Both the position numbers and the translations under genes were made by a program. Below are positions 19,439 through 31,447 of a stretch of DNA of 64,000 nt, in pieces (position 1 is the stretch's first letter; each line of letters starts with the position of its first letter). The DNA lies in NCBI GenBank assembly GCA_013115135.1, contig JABANP010000153.1, positions 41,032-105,031 on the forward strand, given 5' to 3'. The stretch comes from Perkinsus olseni. Lineage: Eukaryota > Perkinsozoa > Perkinsida > Perkinsidae. The notes under the pieces were generated by a model. That model did not search any database. It saw only the letters and a program-made list of their open reading frames with translations, and was not told the DNA's origin.

Positions 19439-20082
19439 CTACACCATTTCCAGACCTACTTAGTAAACCCCAGAGCAATTCAATAAAGCCCAGATCAAAT
19501 TAGTAAAACCCCAAGGCAATTTAATAAAGCCCAGACCAAATTAGTAAAACCCCAAAGCAATTTAATAAAGCCCAGACCAAATTAGTAAAACCCCAAAGCA
19601 ATTTGATTTTATGAAAGACCAATTTAGTAGAGCCCAACAAAATCACTAACAAGTACGGAAAACTCACAACGTCAGCCTACATTGAGTAAGCTCTCCTTAT
19701 TCTACAGATCGTGGGTTGAAGTTTAATCTTTAACCTTCGAATTGGGGCTCCTTACATAGCTGAGCAACAAGGGTACAATGTTTGGGCGGGATTGAAGCAA
19801 AGTTGCAAATTAAATACAAAGTTGCATAGTAACCTCTTCAACCCCTTTTCGAAGCAGCTTCTCACAGTACGGCAGGAGGTACCCTGCCTTCGCTCCACCG
19901 CCTCTCCCGCCACTCATGGGCCGGAGTTCCCCGGGCCGGGAGGAGGGACGATCCGGATGCGTCTCGCGTGCCGACTAAATTGCTTTGGGGTTTTACTATT
20001 TTGGTCTTGGCTCTATAAAGTTGCTCTGGGGTTTCACTAATTCGCTCTGGGGTTCTACTAATCAGGTCTGGAAATGGTGTAG
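19439..20082. mobile_element. Foldback-type element with subrepeat arms
   Basis: The outer ends are CTACACCATTTCCAGACCT and its complement AGGTCTGGAAATGGTGTAG. The arms (about 19439-19605 and 19974-20082) are built of alternating ~21-bp subrepeats: AATAAAGCCCAGACCAAAT and TAGTAAAACCCCAAAGCAA. The centre of about 370 bp has no transposase. No clear target-site duplication is visible. Confidence 0.8.
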
Positions 20083-21076
20083 AGCTACGGGGAGTCAAAG
20101 TGGACGAGACTCTTGCAGCAAGCGGGGCTTCGAGCGCTTCTCTGACTGAGGTGCTTCCCAATTTGGGAAGCACCGCCGGTATCACCCCTTGTCACTCTAA
20201 CTGCTTTCAGGTTCGTCGCGTTGACCGCACCGACTCGCAGTCTGAGAGTCTCAGTACCCGCAGTCAAAGGTTTCACAGTCGGGCGAGCGGTTCCACGGCA
20301 AATCGCCGTCGACGATGCCGAGCACTTTCAGGTTTTTTGGTGCGTGTGAGTCCCTACTAGGGACTCCCTAGCACAACCTCGCTCCCGGCTAAGTTAGATC
20401 CTCGCCGATGTGCTCAGTTGGAGTCTCCAACTTGGAGACTCTCTGTTGCGTTGACAATGTCAACTTGACATGCAGTGCGATCAAACAGATTGTCAAGAAG
20501 CTTTCTCAGGGGTACGTTCAACCAGGGAAGCTTTCTTTTCTCTTGGTAGGATCCGCCTACGACCGTCACCCAAGCCTCGCCCCGGTGTGCCACCACAAGC
20601 ATCATCTCCAGGACTCGAAAAGTCCGCCGATCAAGTACGGTTTCCCTGGTAGGAGCTATTATTAGTAGATGGTCTCCACCGGTTTTCGGGTTTTTGGGTC
20701 GAGCGAGCCTTGGGTTGAGCGAGCGTCAAGTGGAGTGACTCCACTGGAGTCCCATAAGGTAGGGGTCCGTGTTTCCATAAGATACCTTCTGCCAACACAA
20801 CTTTCGCCCTCTCAATCAAGCCCTCACCATCGTTATATCATAAGCGGCAGGAGTGGAGCGCGGGCCTGGGCAGGCGGCTTGACTTCGAAGTAGCCGCTGT
20901 GCATTCACTGGACTGTTCAGTCTGAACATTTTCACTGGATGGTGACTGTTGCATTATGAGTTGGTCGGCGTCCGATGTAGACAAGTTCTAGCCCAGTTCA
21001 TAGTATGAACTCCATACCGTAACGACTGGTTGAACTAGAGTCACCAAACACCATCTATATACGGCGTTAGAGGAGA
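20083..21076. other. Intergenic, no gene recognised
   Basis: It contains several short palindromes, for example GGTGCTTCCCAATTTGGGAAGCACC at 20150-20174 and GAGTCTCCAACTTGGAGACTC at 20421-20441. A short stretch near 20390-20450 resembles 51290-51340. No coding evidence is seen. Confidence 0.4.
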
Positions 21077-22873
21077 TTACAAACGCATGATGGAATCAGC
21101 CATGTGCTCAGTGAAGGAACGCCTCCCCGCGTCATGAGAAGAATCAGGCGGCGCAGTTGAAGAGCCCTCGATTCTAGCGTGCAACCGCTTCATCGCGTCG
21201 CCGTACAGTCTGCCGTACACGCTACTCTCATCCCACTCCTCGAGAACGCCTTCCGGGGATCTGCAAGAGGACCGAACCCAATGAACTGACTTAGCGAAAG
21301 ATGCCGAGTCCCCCAATTCCAGGCGCTCATCATGTTATGTATATTATTCGAATGGGAGAGTCGATGTCTAGTCGGAAAGTTAAGATCTTACGGACTGTCT
21401 GCTCGACGGGGGTCGCTCCTTTAATCCGCTTTCCTGGCCGACTGCTAGCCTATCGGGATGCGAAGCTGTGCACGGATGGACTTCACTCGTCGGCCTACTG
21501 TAGCGAGCGTTCCACTGTGCGGCGCTCTGCGTCAAAGTATAGTGAATCCCATCGAGAGCCACGGCTGTCAGGGAGAATCCGCCCGTTTTTCATGGGGCGA
21601 TCCAGAGTCTGAAGCACAAACCGTAGACAGATGTCTCCGATGCCGACGAGTGCCGCTCATGTCAATATTGTTGACAGCTGGAATGGTCTAGTTGGTTATG
21701 ACGACTGCCTAACACGCAGTAGGTCCCGAGTTCGATTCTCGGTTCCAGTATTTATACCAAACCGAGAGGCACCGGCCAATCCGATTATACTCCACTTGAG
21801 AGCTCACCTTCGGTGTGAAAGTGCACTCTGAGACTTCGTCGCTGAGTTTGCGAATCCGTTGCATATGCAACTGAAGACCAGAGCCCGTCCTCCAGCATCA
21901 GCAGATTCGTCCGATGGCCGCCCGTCGCCGCCATACTCGACTCCTGCCACTCCCTCGAGGCTCACCTTTTCGCGGCGTACTTCGATCCCGCTACGGCTGC
22001 GATCGCCGATAGAGTTCCTCGCCGACTGAGCCTCGTTCTGTCTTCTGAAGGGCGTAACATTTCACGAGGTGCGGAGGGCAGTGGATTTTGATCACTTTCC
22101 AGACTCCGGCGTTCGGAGATGTCCCTCCCGTCTTCGAATGTCGTTTTGATATCTGCGGAGCTCATTCACATGCTGCATTCATTTCGTTGCCCTACACATG
22201 TTCGTTCAACTAAAGTGTCGATTAATCGTTTAGCATGCAACTCTCTCTCCGAAATTTCGTCAGTGCACTCGGCTGGAGGGTTCGGACCCTCACTCGACGA
22301 GATTGCGGTAGAAAAATCCCTCCCATATTCATCGGCTTCCGAGGGCCCTTCGCCATTGAAGGCGTCAATCTTTTTCTCGAGGGAGTATCTGTAAGGACCG
22401 CAACTCGGCCCCCAACCAACTCGGGTATGCCATCAGCGGGCAACATACGTATATCATTACCGACTCGCGCCGTGGACCATGGACCAAATTTATTTTCAGA
22501 TGTATAAACAAAAATTTACCGCTGAATTTTCATTCTATGATCTGTTTGACTCGCTCATTTACGATCATTGCTATAAAGAGTTCACTCGAAGCTGACCATC
22601 CTCCGACACTATGAGCATTTTTCGCCACTTCTCGTCGCCTCGATCAGCCTCATTCCCCCAGACTGTTCACCGACACCCCTTTGCGATGCAGGCATTCCCG
22701 CAGGTATATCACCCATTCTCTGGTCGCTGATCATCATCATCGTCACCAACAGACGACGACCGGCCTCTTAGCAGCTCACTGGCCTCCTTGGCCAGCCGGT
22801 CTTCGATGTCTGATATCATCCTCCTCACCCGACCAACCGATGGAGCCACTTTTTCTGGAGCGTCTTCGCGCAT
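21077..22873 (-). CDS. Probable multi-exon gene, coiled, unknown function (model incomplete)
   Basis: Several minus-strand exons look coding. One frame starts at ATG 22873 (MREDAPEKVAPSVGRV, ending in a GDDDDDQ stretch). Another starts at ATG 22480 with a 20-nt exon, a 72-bp GT-AG intron (22389-22460) and an exon to 22166 (KKIDAFNGEGPSEADEY). The same frame continues after an in-frame TGA at 22166-22168 through SSADIKTTFEDGRDISERR to about 21964. Further down come EVSECTFTPK (near 21800) and VYGRLYGDAMKRLHARIEG ending at 21077. The pairing of an ECTF.PK motif with an LY.DA..R motif is frequent in protist coiled-coil proteins. Exon joining between these pieces is not fully resolved, and a tRNA lies within an intron on the other strand. 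Confidence 0.5.
21677..21750 (+). tRNA. tRNA-Val (anticodon AAC)
   Basis: A full cloverleaf can be drawn: acceptor GCTGGAA with TTCCAGT (first pair G-U), D arm GTCTAGTTGGTTATGAC, anticodon stem ACTGC/GCAGT with loop CTAACAC (anticodon AAC), variable AGGTC, T stem CCGAG/CTCGG with loop TTCGATT. CCA is not encoded, as in eukaryotes. A T-rich run follows. It decodes GUU and, as inosine-modified, GUC/GUA. Confidence 0.92.
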
Positions 22874-23211
22874 ACTACAAACATTACTGTAGAAAGTAAC
22901 AGTCAAAATACGAACGCTTGCGTGCACGAAAGAAAACAATCTTGCAATCTTGTCAAGTCTTGCATATTCTCAACGCTATTTCGCACAAGTTGGTTTGATT
23001 CTGCTGGTGTCACCACCCTATCCGAGTATCTTTCTCTAGCTCCGTTTGTGTTCTCCTCAAGTGAGTATCCTCTAGCGAACATGAAAATACCAACGGCCTA
23101 ACAGTACTGTGATGCGGAAACTATTGACCATGAGAATGTAGCATAAAATTTTCCGGCTGGGTCGGGTGGCTACAGCGTATCTTACTTTCCTCAGTTACTG
23201 TTTCTTATACA

Positions 23212-24839
23212 ATGACAATAACCGAGGGAGAGTCCGCCAATGTTGAGCTGAAACGCATCCATCATCTGCCCGAGGTAGAGGTGAAAAGTTTCGACGACAT
23301 CAGCAAGGAAGAAGTCGACCCGTCGGCACATCACGGCAAGTGCTCAGATATCCGAGGTGTCTTCAGCATAGTTCTCTCCGCTATTGGTAAGCGTCAAGAC
23401 CGCCCTCGTTGCTTTCACTTGAGAGTGTCCTTGTGCAGGTATGGGCGTGGTGATGCTGCCAACAGTATTCGCCTCCTGTGGTTGGGTTGGTGGTGCCTTC
23501 GTCCTCACCCTCGGTGTCCTCTTTGCTGGCTTTGCCGTCTCCAAGCTGTACATGGGTATTGCCCTTACTCCAAAGGAGAAAGGGCACGTCTACACCTATG
23601 AGGACCTCGGAAGAGCATGCTACGGAAAATGGGGTAAGCTAAACTTTTCGATGAACTCGGTTAAGAATATATCTTCGTTTGCTCAGGTCGTGCGCTGACA
23701 GCCCTTATTGTCCACGTCACTATGTCGGGCATCTGTGCATCGTTGTTGGTGTTATTGGGCGAGAATACAACTAAATTGGTACCATCAATATCCCAACGTA
23801 TCTGGATTGTCATCTGGGCTGTATTCTTTATACCCTTCACTTTCCTACGTACGATGCATGAAGTATCCTATGTCGCCGCCATTGGTATGGTCTCCATCCT
23901 AACCTTGTTTGCCGTGGTCAGCGCCAATGGCCTCATGGTTGGGGTAAGTTCCAACAGTTAACGAGTATCTTTTGGTCATGCTGGTCATTCTCAGATAACT
24001 TCCGATGAGCCGATCGTGTATGATATTTTCGTTCCGGACTTCATCGAAATCGCGACCAACTTCGGCGTTTGCATCCTCTCCTTTAACGTTACCAACTCTG
24101 TCGCAACTCTCGTGAGGGATATGGCCAAGCCGACCCATTTCGTGGCGGTTTCGAGATGGGCGTACGGTATCATTTTTACCGTCTATTTCGGTATTGGCGT
24201 TTGTGGTTACTTCGGGTACGGTCGCTCCTTGAGAGACCATCCGATCATGGATTCCATCGTCCCGCCGAACGAGCCTGTTTCCGGAGCATGGGCCTACGTT
24301 ACTCTGATCGCAATCGTTATGTCTAGCGTGCCTCATTATGTGGTAAGTATCTTGGAGGTTGACCTTGCAAGATACAGAATAGGTTGATGTCGAACCTCAT
24401 TCGTTGTTATCCAGGTACTTTTGCTTCCGATTGCCTCCTCTCTTGAGTACGTATTGAACATCGATGTTGATGATAACTCTCGCAAGGCGGGCATCAAAAG
24501 ATTCCTGGCCCGTCTTGCCTGTATCATCTTCACAACTATAATAGCGGTTTCCGTTCCCAACATCTCCAGTCTGCTCGACATTCTCGGTTCCTTTACGATG
24601 GTCTTTATGGTCGCTATGATGCCCTGTATATATTACATGCGAATGCAGCAGACTGTGCTCGGTAAGTGTCTCTGGCGGAGTGGAAGATTCTCTCTCGAAT
24701 GGTTGCCATTGTCAGGTTCCTTCAAGGCTTACGTGAAAGCTCACAAGCTGGAAACGTGCTTCATCTTCGCTGTTCTTTGACGTGGTGCGTTCCGATGATC
24801 GCTGTGGGCTCTTACGGTGCCATCAAGAACTTCGGTTAG
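23212..24839 (+). CDS. Amino-acid transporter (AAAP family), gene A, frame broken near the end
   Basis: Exons: 23212-23386, 23439-23633, 23687-23943, 23995-24342, 24415-24661, 24716 onward; all introns are GT-AG (51-72 bp) and phases fit. The protein has an acidic N-terminus, the family hallmark SAIGMGVVMLP, and about 11 hydrophobic segments. In the last exon a TGA at 24778 ends the frame at 428 residues; skipping one base restores WCVPMIAVGSYGA to a stop at 24837-24839, matching the paralogues. So one base appears deleted and the last membrane helix is lost. It is likely a plasma-membrane or vacuolar amino-acid/proton symporter. Genes B and C follow in tandem. Confidence 0.88.
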
Positions 24840-25321
24840 TTCGTCCTGTGTTACGTATTTTATGTTCACGTGTCGTTCTCTTTACTACCAACGAGTAGGT
24901 TTTGTGGCGGGTGCCATGCATGACTGTTAGTGTTGTTATTCATAGATTGATTTTCTAAAAAGTTGGTATTACTTTCATCGGCCTACTATAATTCCCAGCG
25001 ACTAGATCGTTGTCTCTGTCCGATACACGATGTTTGAATAGCTGTTGTTCTTAGTTACTACTTTTCAAGAGAATTCTCGAGTCTTATGTTGAGTGTTCAT
25101 TGACAACGCTGGGAGTTGTGGAATTTATGGTATCAGCAAATCGAAAGTTCGTGGTCTTGTATTTCGAAATCGCTCTGAAAAATGCTCGCTTTGGGAAGTA
25201 TTGTGAGGCTTATGAATGTGGTGTCGTTCGCTCGGCGATCGATAGGAGGAACACCCGGTTGGTCAAACGGTTGTGTTGTGTGATTGTCTTCTCAGTATGG
25301 CCGAGATTAATTTTTCCAGAG

Positions 25322-28228
25322 ATGGCCAAAGGGTCTGCTTCCGCCGACTCTTTCAAGGGCGTGGTCACCGACTACAGTAACCTGCACGTCGGACGATGCT
25401 CAGATATCAGAGCTGTTTTTAGCCTCGCCCTCTCCGCCGTTGGTAAGTCTATTGTCAGTTCGTGTCCCTCCTGAGCAGCATTCCTTCGGTACAGCGGTGG
25501 TTTCAGAATCAGCTGCGTTACCAGTTATTGTACTCATCTTTGCTGCCGGTCTAGGTCGGAGTTGTTGCCTTCATGTGCCTAATTTTTAGAGACCGAGTGA
25601 TTCAGAACACAACACTCATCGAGTTTTGGCGTCTGGGATGCAATCTTCATCTGCTGTCTTCTTGCCATTCGCTACTTGGCTTCAGCGTAGCTTCTTATCG
25701 GAGCAATCTAGGACGGACCGAATATACTCAACAGAATCGACATCTATGGGAGAGCCGTCCTTTCTTAGGCCTGGGTGTGGTTATGTTGCCAACAGTATTC
25801 GCCTCCTGTGGTTGGGTTGGTGGGGCCTTCGTCCTCACCCTCGGTGTACTCTTTGCTGGCTTTGCCGTCTCCAAGTTGTACATGGGTATTGCCCTTACTC
25901 CAAAGGGTCCCATCTACACCTATGAGGACCTCGGCAAGGCTTGCTTTGGCACAGCTGGTAAGTGCAGGTGGGCATCGATCGACGGATGCGGCTCACGCTC
26001 GTGGAGTTAGCTACTTCCTTCCCTGCTTGGGAACTTGAGTAGGCCGCTGCAGTGGTCAGTTCGAGCGCTCAATTTTATACGGCTCTGCATAGCTGTGCGA
26101 GGTTGCCCCCGATCGGGTCTCCTCTTTCATTAGAATCTCGCCCCGGCTGCTTTTGCTCGATTTACAGTGCGTGCGTTCGTCCATGTAGAGTGTAGGCAGC
26201 CCCAGACCATCTATGTACGGGAGTTAGCTGGGAGACTCCAGTACTCTAGCGAAATCTGCCCGCATTTAAGTGGTGGGAACAACCACTGAGCTGATAGCCT
26301 CGACACGGTCATCCTTTGTGTTAGGTCGAGTTTTTACCGGTCTAGTTGTCCATGTAACCATGGCCGGGGCGTGTGCGTCTCTGCTGGTCATTCTTGGTGG
26401 TAATACTGCGAAGCTGCTGCCCGTGCTGAGCGATCGGGTGTGGATCACCCTGTGGGGCGTGTTCTTCGTGCCCTTCACTTTCCTGCGAACCATGCATGAG
26501 GTCTCTTATGTTGCCGCTATCGGCATGGTCGCCATCCTCTGTCTATTCCTGGTCATCAGTGCCAATGGGATTCATCATAAGGTGAGGGGTCCCGGGTTCG
26601 ATCCTCGGTGACGGCATTTTTCTCCTTACGGTAGGTGGTGTCTGAGACTCCAATAGAGTATAATGTTTTCGAGCCTAACGTCCTGAGGCTCGCCACGAGC
26701 TTCGGCGTTTGCATCCTCTCCTTTAACGTTACCAACTCTGTCGCAACTCTCGTGAGGGATATGGCCAAGCCGACCCATTTCGTGGCGGTTTCGAGATGGG
26801 CGTACGTCCTCATCTACACCGTGTAAGAGAAACGCCTCCGTCCTCGCAAGGCGTGGTCTTGTGAGAACCACTAGCCGTTGCTATGAAGACCCCGGCGTCT
26901 TCATGGCAAGGCGGTGTTCTGTGAAGAGATGAATTCTCCTCGGACAGATACATTTCGATCGGCATATGTGGCTACCTCGGTTATGGTAGATCTTTGAGAG
27001 ATCACACCATCCTGGACGAACTAGTGCCACAGAACATGTCCAAGGCGGACGTCTGGGCCTACGTCACTCTAGTGGCAATTGTATGCTCCAGTGTACCTCA
27101 TTATCAGGTAGGCTGGGATTAGTGGTCACAACAGGGCAAGAACTACGGCTTGGTTGTAGCGTATGTCAGGGTTCATCCATTGCTTGCGAATTCATAGACT
27201 GGTTTGCTTGCAGAGAATGTAGATACCGATTTTAGTGGATAATAGTTGTGACTTAACTCGCTCTTATTCTATCCAGTGATTTTGTGGCACATCTTGCACG
27301 GCTAGAATTGAAGCTTCAACCCAGTGGAATACATCAAGAGTGCATATGGCTACCAAGTACTTGAGAGCTACTCAGCCTCAGAGTGTTGCTGTCGAGCAGC
27401 AAGTCGAGTATCGGAGTATAGGTCTTTCTGTCGGTATGACGGAATTAAAACAACTCAAGACTTTGTTGTTGAAGTATACGAAGGCTCTAGGTGATGAACT
27501 TGGGAGTAAATTAGACACTACAGTAGAGCCAACGCAACTCTAATGACGTCACCAACTTCAATAACAATTATTGGTGGACCGATTCGACTGGTTTGACGCT
27601 AGGAGATATCAGAAAACAATCGTGGAGGCTAGAGCCACACAACAAAATCAGAACAACGTTTTGTGCCGTACTGAATGTATGGCACACAAAGTTGTGACTC
27701 ACCATCGGTAACCGATGGTAAATGACATTACCGATGTACCATCGGTAATACCGATGTCGTTACCGGCATATCGGTGGGACAAGCTGGAATCGATGGGTCC
27801 CTCCTCAGGTCATCATCCTACCGATTATGGCCTCTGCCGAGTACGTATGCAAAGTTGATGTCAATGATGATCGTCTGCCCGCTCATATTAAGCGCTTCGC
27901 GGTCAGGGTTACGATCATAATTTTCACGGTTATCATCGCAGTGCTCGTCCCCAACCTCTCGAGCTTGCTGGACATCCTCGGTTCTTTCACGATGGTGTTG
28001 ATGGTGGCTGTCATGCCGTGTGTCTATTACTGTCGTATTCAGCAGCTGCGGCAGGGTAGGACCGAAGGGGCGTCCGCACTTGTATGGGAATCTTTGGTTG
28101 ATTCAGGTTCTTTACGGAAGTACGTTTCCAGTCACAGGGTGGAGTTCTTTTTGGTAGCATTAGTGCTAGTTTGGTGTTTGCCGATGATAGTCATCGGCAC
28201 GTACGGAGCAATCCAGAATTTTATATAA
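25322..28228 (+). CDS. Amino-acid transporter (AAAP family), gene B
   Basis: Seven exons: 25322-25442, 25769-25957, 26325-26581, 26635-26822, 26948-27107, 27809-28055, 28107-28228. They total 1284 nt, in frame, for 427 residues. Start MAKGSASADSF; hallmark AVGLGVVMLPTVF; about 11 membrane segments; ends YGAIQNFI. Introns range from 51 to 701 bp; intron 5 (27108-27808) is swollen by inserted repeat sequence, with ACCGATGGT palindromes near 27700. Intron 4 interrupts the codon in YTVYIS and is absent from gene A but shared with gene C. The small-neutral-amino-acid symporter role is by family. Confidence 0.9.
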
Positions 28229-28442
28229 TCCAAGTCGGCATAGTTCCACCGCGTTTCCACGATGATTCTCTCGACTGATGAAGACGGTGGCCTGCGTCGT
28301 ATGAGCTTTACGCTCTCCGAAGTACTCAAAGGAATCGTAGAAAGTTTCAATTTTCGTTAATTGATTATTACGTTTCCGATCAGTCGAAGGTTGAGTGTAC
28401 TAAATAATAGTGGAAAGTCTGTAAGATATCTTTCTTTTGTTC

Positions 28443-31400
28443 ATGTCCAACTCGGCGTCAACAACTGATGGTGTAACGATGGAGCGTACTTCGTCGGAGA
28501 AGCTACCTCAACAAGATTATGTCCATGGCAAATGCTCGGATATAAGAGCTGTGCTGAGTCTTACATTGTCAGCTATTGGTAAGTTACTGTAGGGTACATC
28601 GTGACAGTTAGGCTCATCATGCTGTGATCGCCGGGGTGAATTCGTTCTCTCGATGTGGCGTCGCTTCTTTTACGACGCGGTTGTCTGCTGGAAATCAGCA
28701 GGGGCCGCTCCTCGATTTGCCGTATCAATATTGAACTGCAACCCTCGAGTACCCCTCAAACCTCCAGTTCACATTTAGTCCCTCGGTGATTGCCATCTTG
28801 TCATAATGCGGGCACTGGGCGGAACGGCCATTAGCTCATGTGTTGCCTATGCGCATATGTCAGTTCGCCCGGCATCGCTAGTCTATCTTTACCCGTGTTC
28901 AGGTCTAGGTGTAGTTATGCTACCGACGGTATTCGCCAGCTGTGGTTGGCTGGGTGGGGTCCTGGTTATAACCCTGGGTGCCTTATTCGCGTCATTCGCG
29001 TTGACCCGGCAGTACCTTGCTATTTCGTTGACTCCATCGTCGAAGGGTCCGGTCTACACCTACGAGGACCTGGGCGGAGTCTGTTTCGGAAAAGCAGGTC
29101 AGTGCCTCGTCGCTCTGCCGTTATTCGCAAATGATGCCAACCACGTTCGGCCTTTGATGAATGTGCTCTCGCCAGCCGGGCCTGGACGCTAAGGGTTCCG
29201 ACTAGCTGTTCGGGTGCGCGGAGGATAGGTCTCGAGGGGTTTATGTCATTGTGGCTCTCCGCTAGAGTTGCTAGACATCTACCTATAGTTGACTTGGACG
29301 CCGTTTTATTCGTTGTAATGAAACACAGTAGAAATGTGTGTCGTCGTCCTCAGTGTGTGATTCTTGTCGTGGATGAGGTGGTCTAGTTCGCCGGACAGGT
29401 CACGCTATCATCACGCGCCGCATTGGAAATCAGTGGTTGCTCGGAACAGTGACTCGCTATATTGGCGAGACCTTCTTTTTGAGGTTTGGTGAACTTGGGG
29501 GTTGAATTTTTCGTGGCCCCCGACATGTGGTGTTTTCCAACGACGTTTTTCTCATCGCGTTGGCCGAAGGTCTGGTCTCTGAGTAAAGCCTGGCGGAGGG
29601 TTTGTGGTCGTGCGGTCGTTGGCTTTCGGAGCCCGGGAATTGAACCTGTGCCTCAGGTTGGATCTTCACCGCCATAGTTGTGCATCTGACGATGTCTGGA
29701 CTCTGTGCATCGTTGTTGGTGTTGTTGGGTGAGAATACTACTAAATTGGTACCATCGATATCCCAACGTATCTGGATTGTCATCTGGGCTGTATTCTTTA
29801 TACCCTTCACTTTCCTACGTACGATGCATGAAGTATCCTATGTCGCCGCCATTGGTATGGTGTCCATCCTAACCCTGTTTGCCGTGGTCAGCGCCAATGG
29901 CCTCATGGTTGGGGTAAGTCATTAGAGGGTGCAGTTGTCTAATTGCCATTTCGGGAATCGTGGAAAGAACAAAATCATCTTGGCTGTAGATTCCGCTGTG
30001 ATGGCATTTATCACCGCTATATTCGGGAATTCGTTCGGTGCCCTAGGAGAGTCGAGATCCAAGTATAACGCTAGTAGTGCTCCTGGATGCTCTCTGATGG
30101 CCAACTCCGTCAAATTTCGTTTATTGAGGAATGTTCGATGCTGTGGGATAGTCAGGACGGCTCGAGCTGACTTTTCAGTTGACAACCCACGAGGAGATAG
30201 CTCACGACATTTTCGTGACGGATGTCACGAGGCTGGCCACGAACTTTGGTGTTTGTATTTTGGCCTATAACACCACCAACTCTGCCGCTACGCTGGTGCG
30301 AGATATGGCCAAACCAAAACATTTCGTACGGGTCTCCAGAGTGGCCTATGTTATTATTTACGCCATGTAAGCTGCCGAACTGTCGTTAAGGGCGAGGAAG
30401 CTTTGCTCATAGTGGGATATTCAACATTTCGTAAAGTACATCCGAGAGAAAAGTCTGTCTTGGACTGTGTCTTAGTCTCCTGAACGTTTTGGCTCCCCTA
30501 GAGCCAGCAGACGCACGAGCTTCAGTTGAGAGTAGTTTTCCGCGACCCTTGATGGAAGAAAGTCGAGTAAAACTACAGAATCTGGACAGCACACGATGGG
30601 TTCAGCACTCTCGCGCGCTCTAGAAAGTGACACGGTGGTCGATATGTCGTTAAAAATTATTTATCGACATTTCACCTCTGCTCAGCCAGGCTGAGCCAGC
30701 CTCACTGTGTGAAAGTTTGGTTGCCAAATCATGCGTATTTGATAAGATCTGCGCTTTCTCCAGTCGGACTACCAAAATCGGACACACGAGGCTCAGGCCC
30801 TCGCCCGTCCCTGTTCAGTTACACAGCCATAGGAGTCTGTGGCTACTACGGTTACGGCAGGAAGCTTATTGAGCACCCCATTTTGGATTCAATAGTCCCA
30901 CCAGGCTTGGCCGTATCCGGGGTCTGGTCGTACATCACGATAGTCGCTATACTATTGACTTGCGTCCCCCATTATGTGGTGAGCCAACAACCTTCACTAC
31001 CCAGGGAAGGGTCTTATCGCGTTCGTTCAGGTTTTGTTGCTGCCGATCGTCTCTTCGGTGGAATATGTCTGCAGGACTCGTGTTGATGATGATTCTCGTT
31101 CGGCTTTGTTCCGACGTTTTTTGGCACGTGTGGGGTGCATCATCTTCACGGCCATCATTGCCGTGGCTGTCCCCAACTTATCGAGTCTGCTGGATCTAGT
31201 AGGATCCATTACGATGGTATTCATGGTCGCTATGATGCCGTGTATTTACTACGTCAGAGTACAGCAGATGAACACTGGTGAGCGGTGGTTGCTATCGAGA
31301 GGTCGCTGGTTCAATTCCAAGTCAGGTTCTTTCCTCGTCTACGTCAAAAGTCATAAGATGGAAAGTCTTATCATTGCTATAATTTTAGTCTGGTGTATAC

Positions 31401-31447
31401 CAATGATCGTTCTCGGTACGTACGGTGCCGTACAACGTTTTGGCTAA
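28443..31447 (+). CDS. Amino-acid transporter (AAAP family), gene C
   Basis: Seven exons: 28443-28578, 28903-29097, 29657-29913, 30179-30366, 30819-30978, 31031-31277, 31326-31447; total 1305 nt, in frame, 434 residues. Start MSNSASTTDGV; hallmark AIGLGVVMLPTVF; about 11 membrane segments; ends YGAVQRFG. Exon lengths equal those of gene B from exon 3 onward, which supports the model. Exon 3 is almost identical to exon 3 of gene A (about six differences in 215 nt), while the other exons are well diverged. Intron 2 (559 bp) holds a stretch with a box-B-like sequence on the minus strand. Confidence 0.9.

Noticed and set aside
24778..24780. Programmed +1 frameshift at CTT-TGA-C
   Set aside because: The motif resembles a known bacterial +1 site, but a +1 shift leads into the wrong frame; a -1 change (or missing base) is needed to match the paralogues.
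29500..29700. tRNA on the minus strand in transporter C intron 2
   Set aside because: A box-B-like GGTTCAATTCC is present, but no box A or cloverleaf can be drawn.
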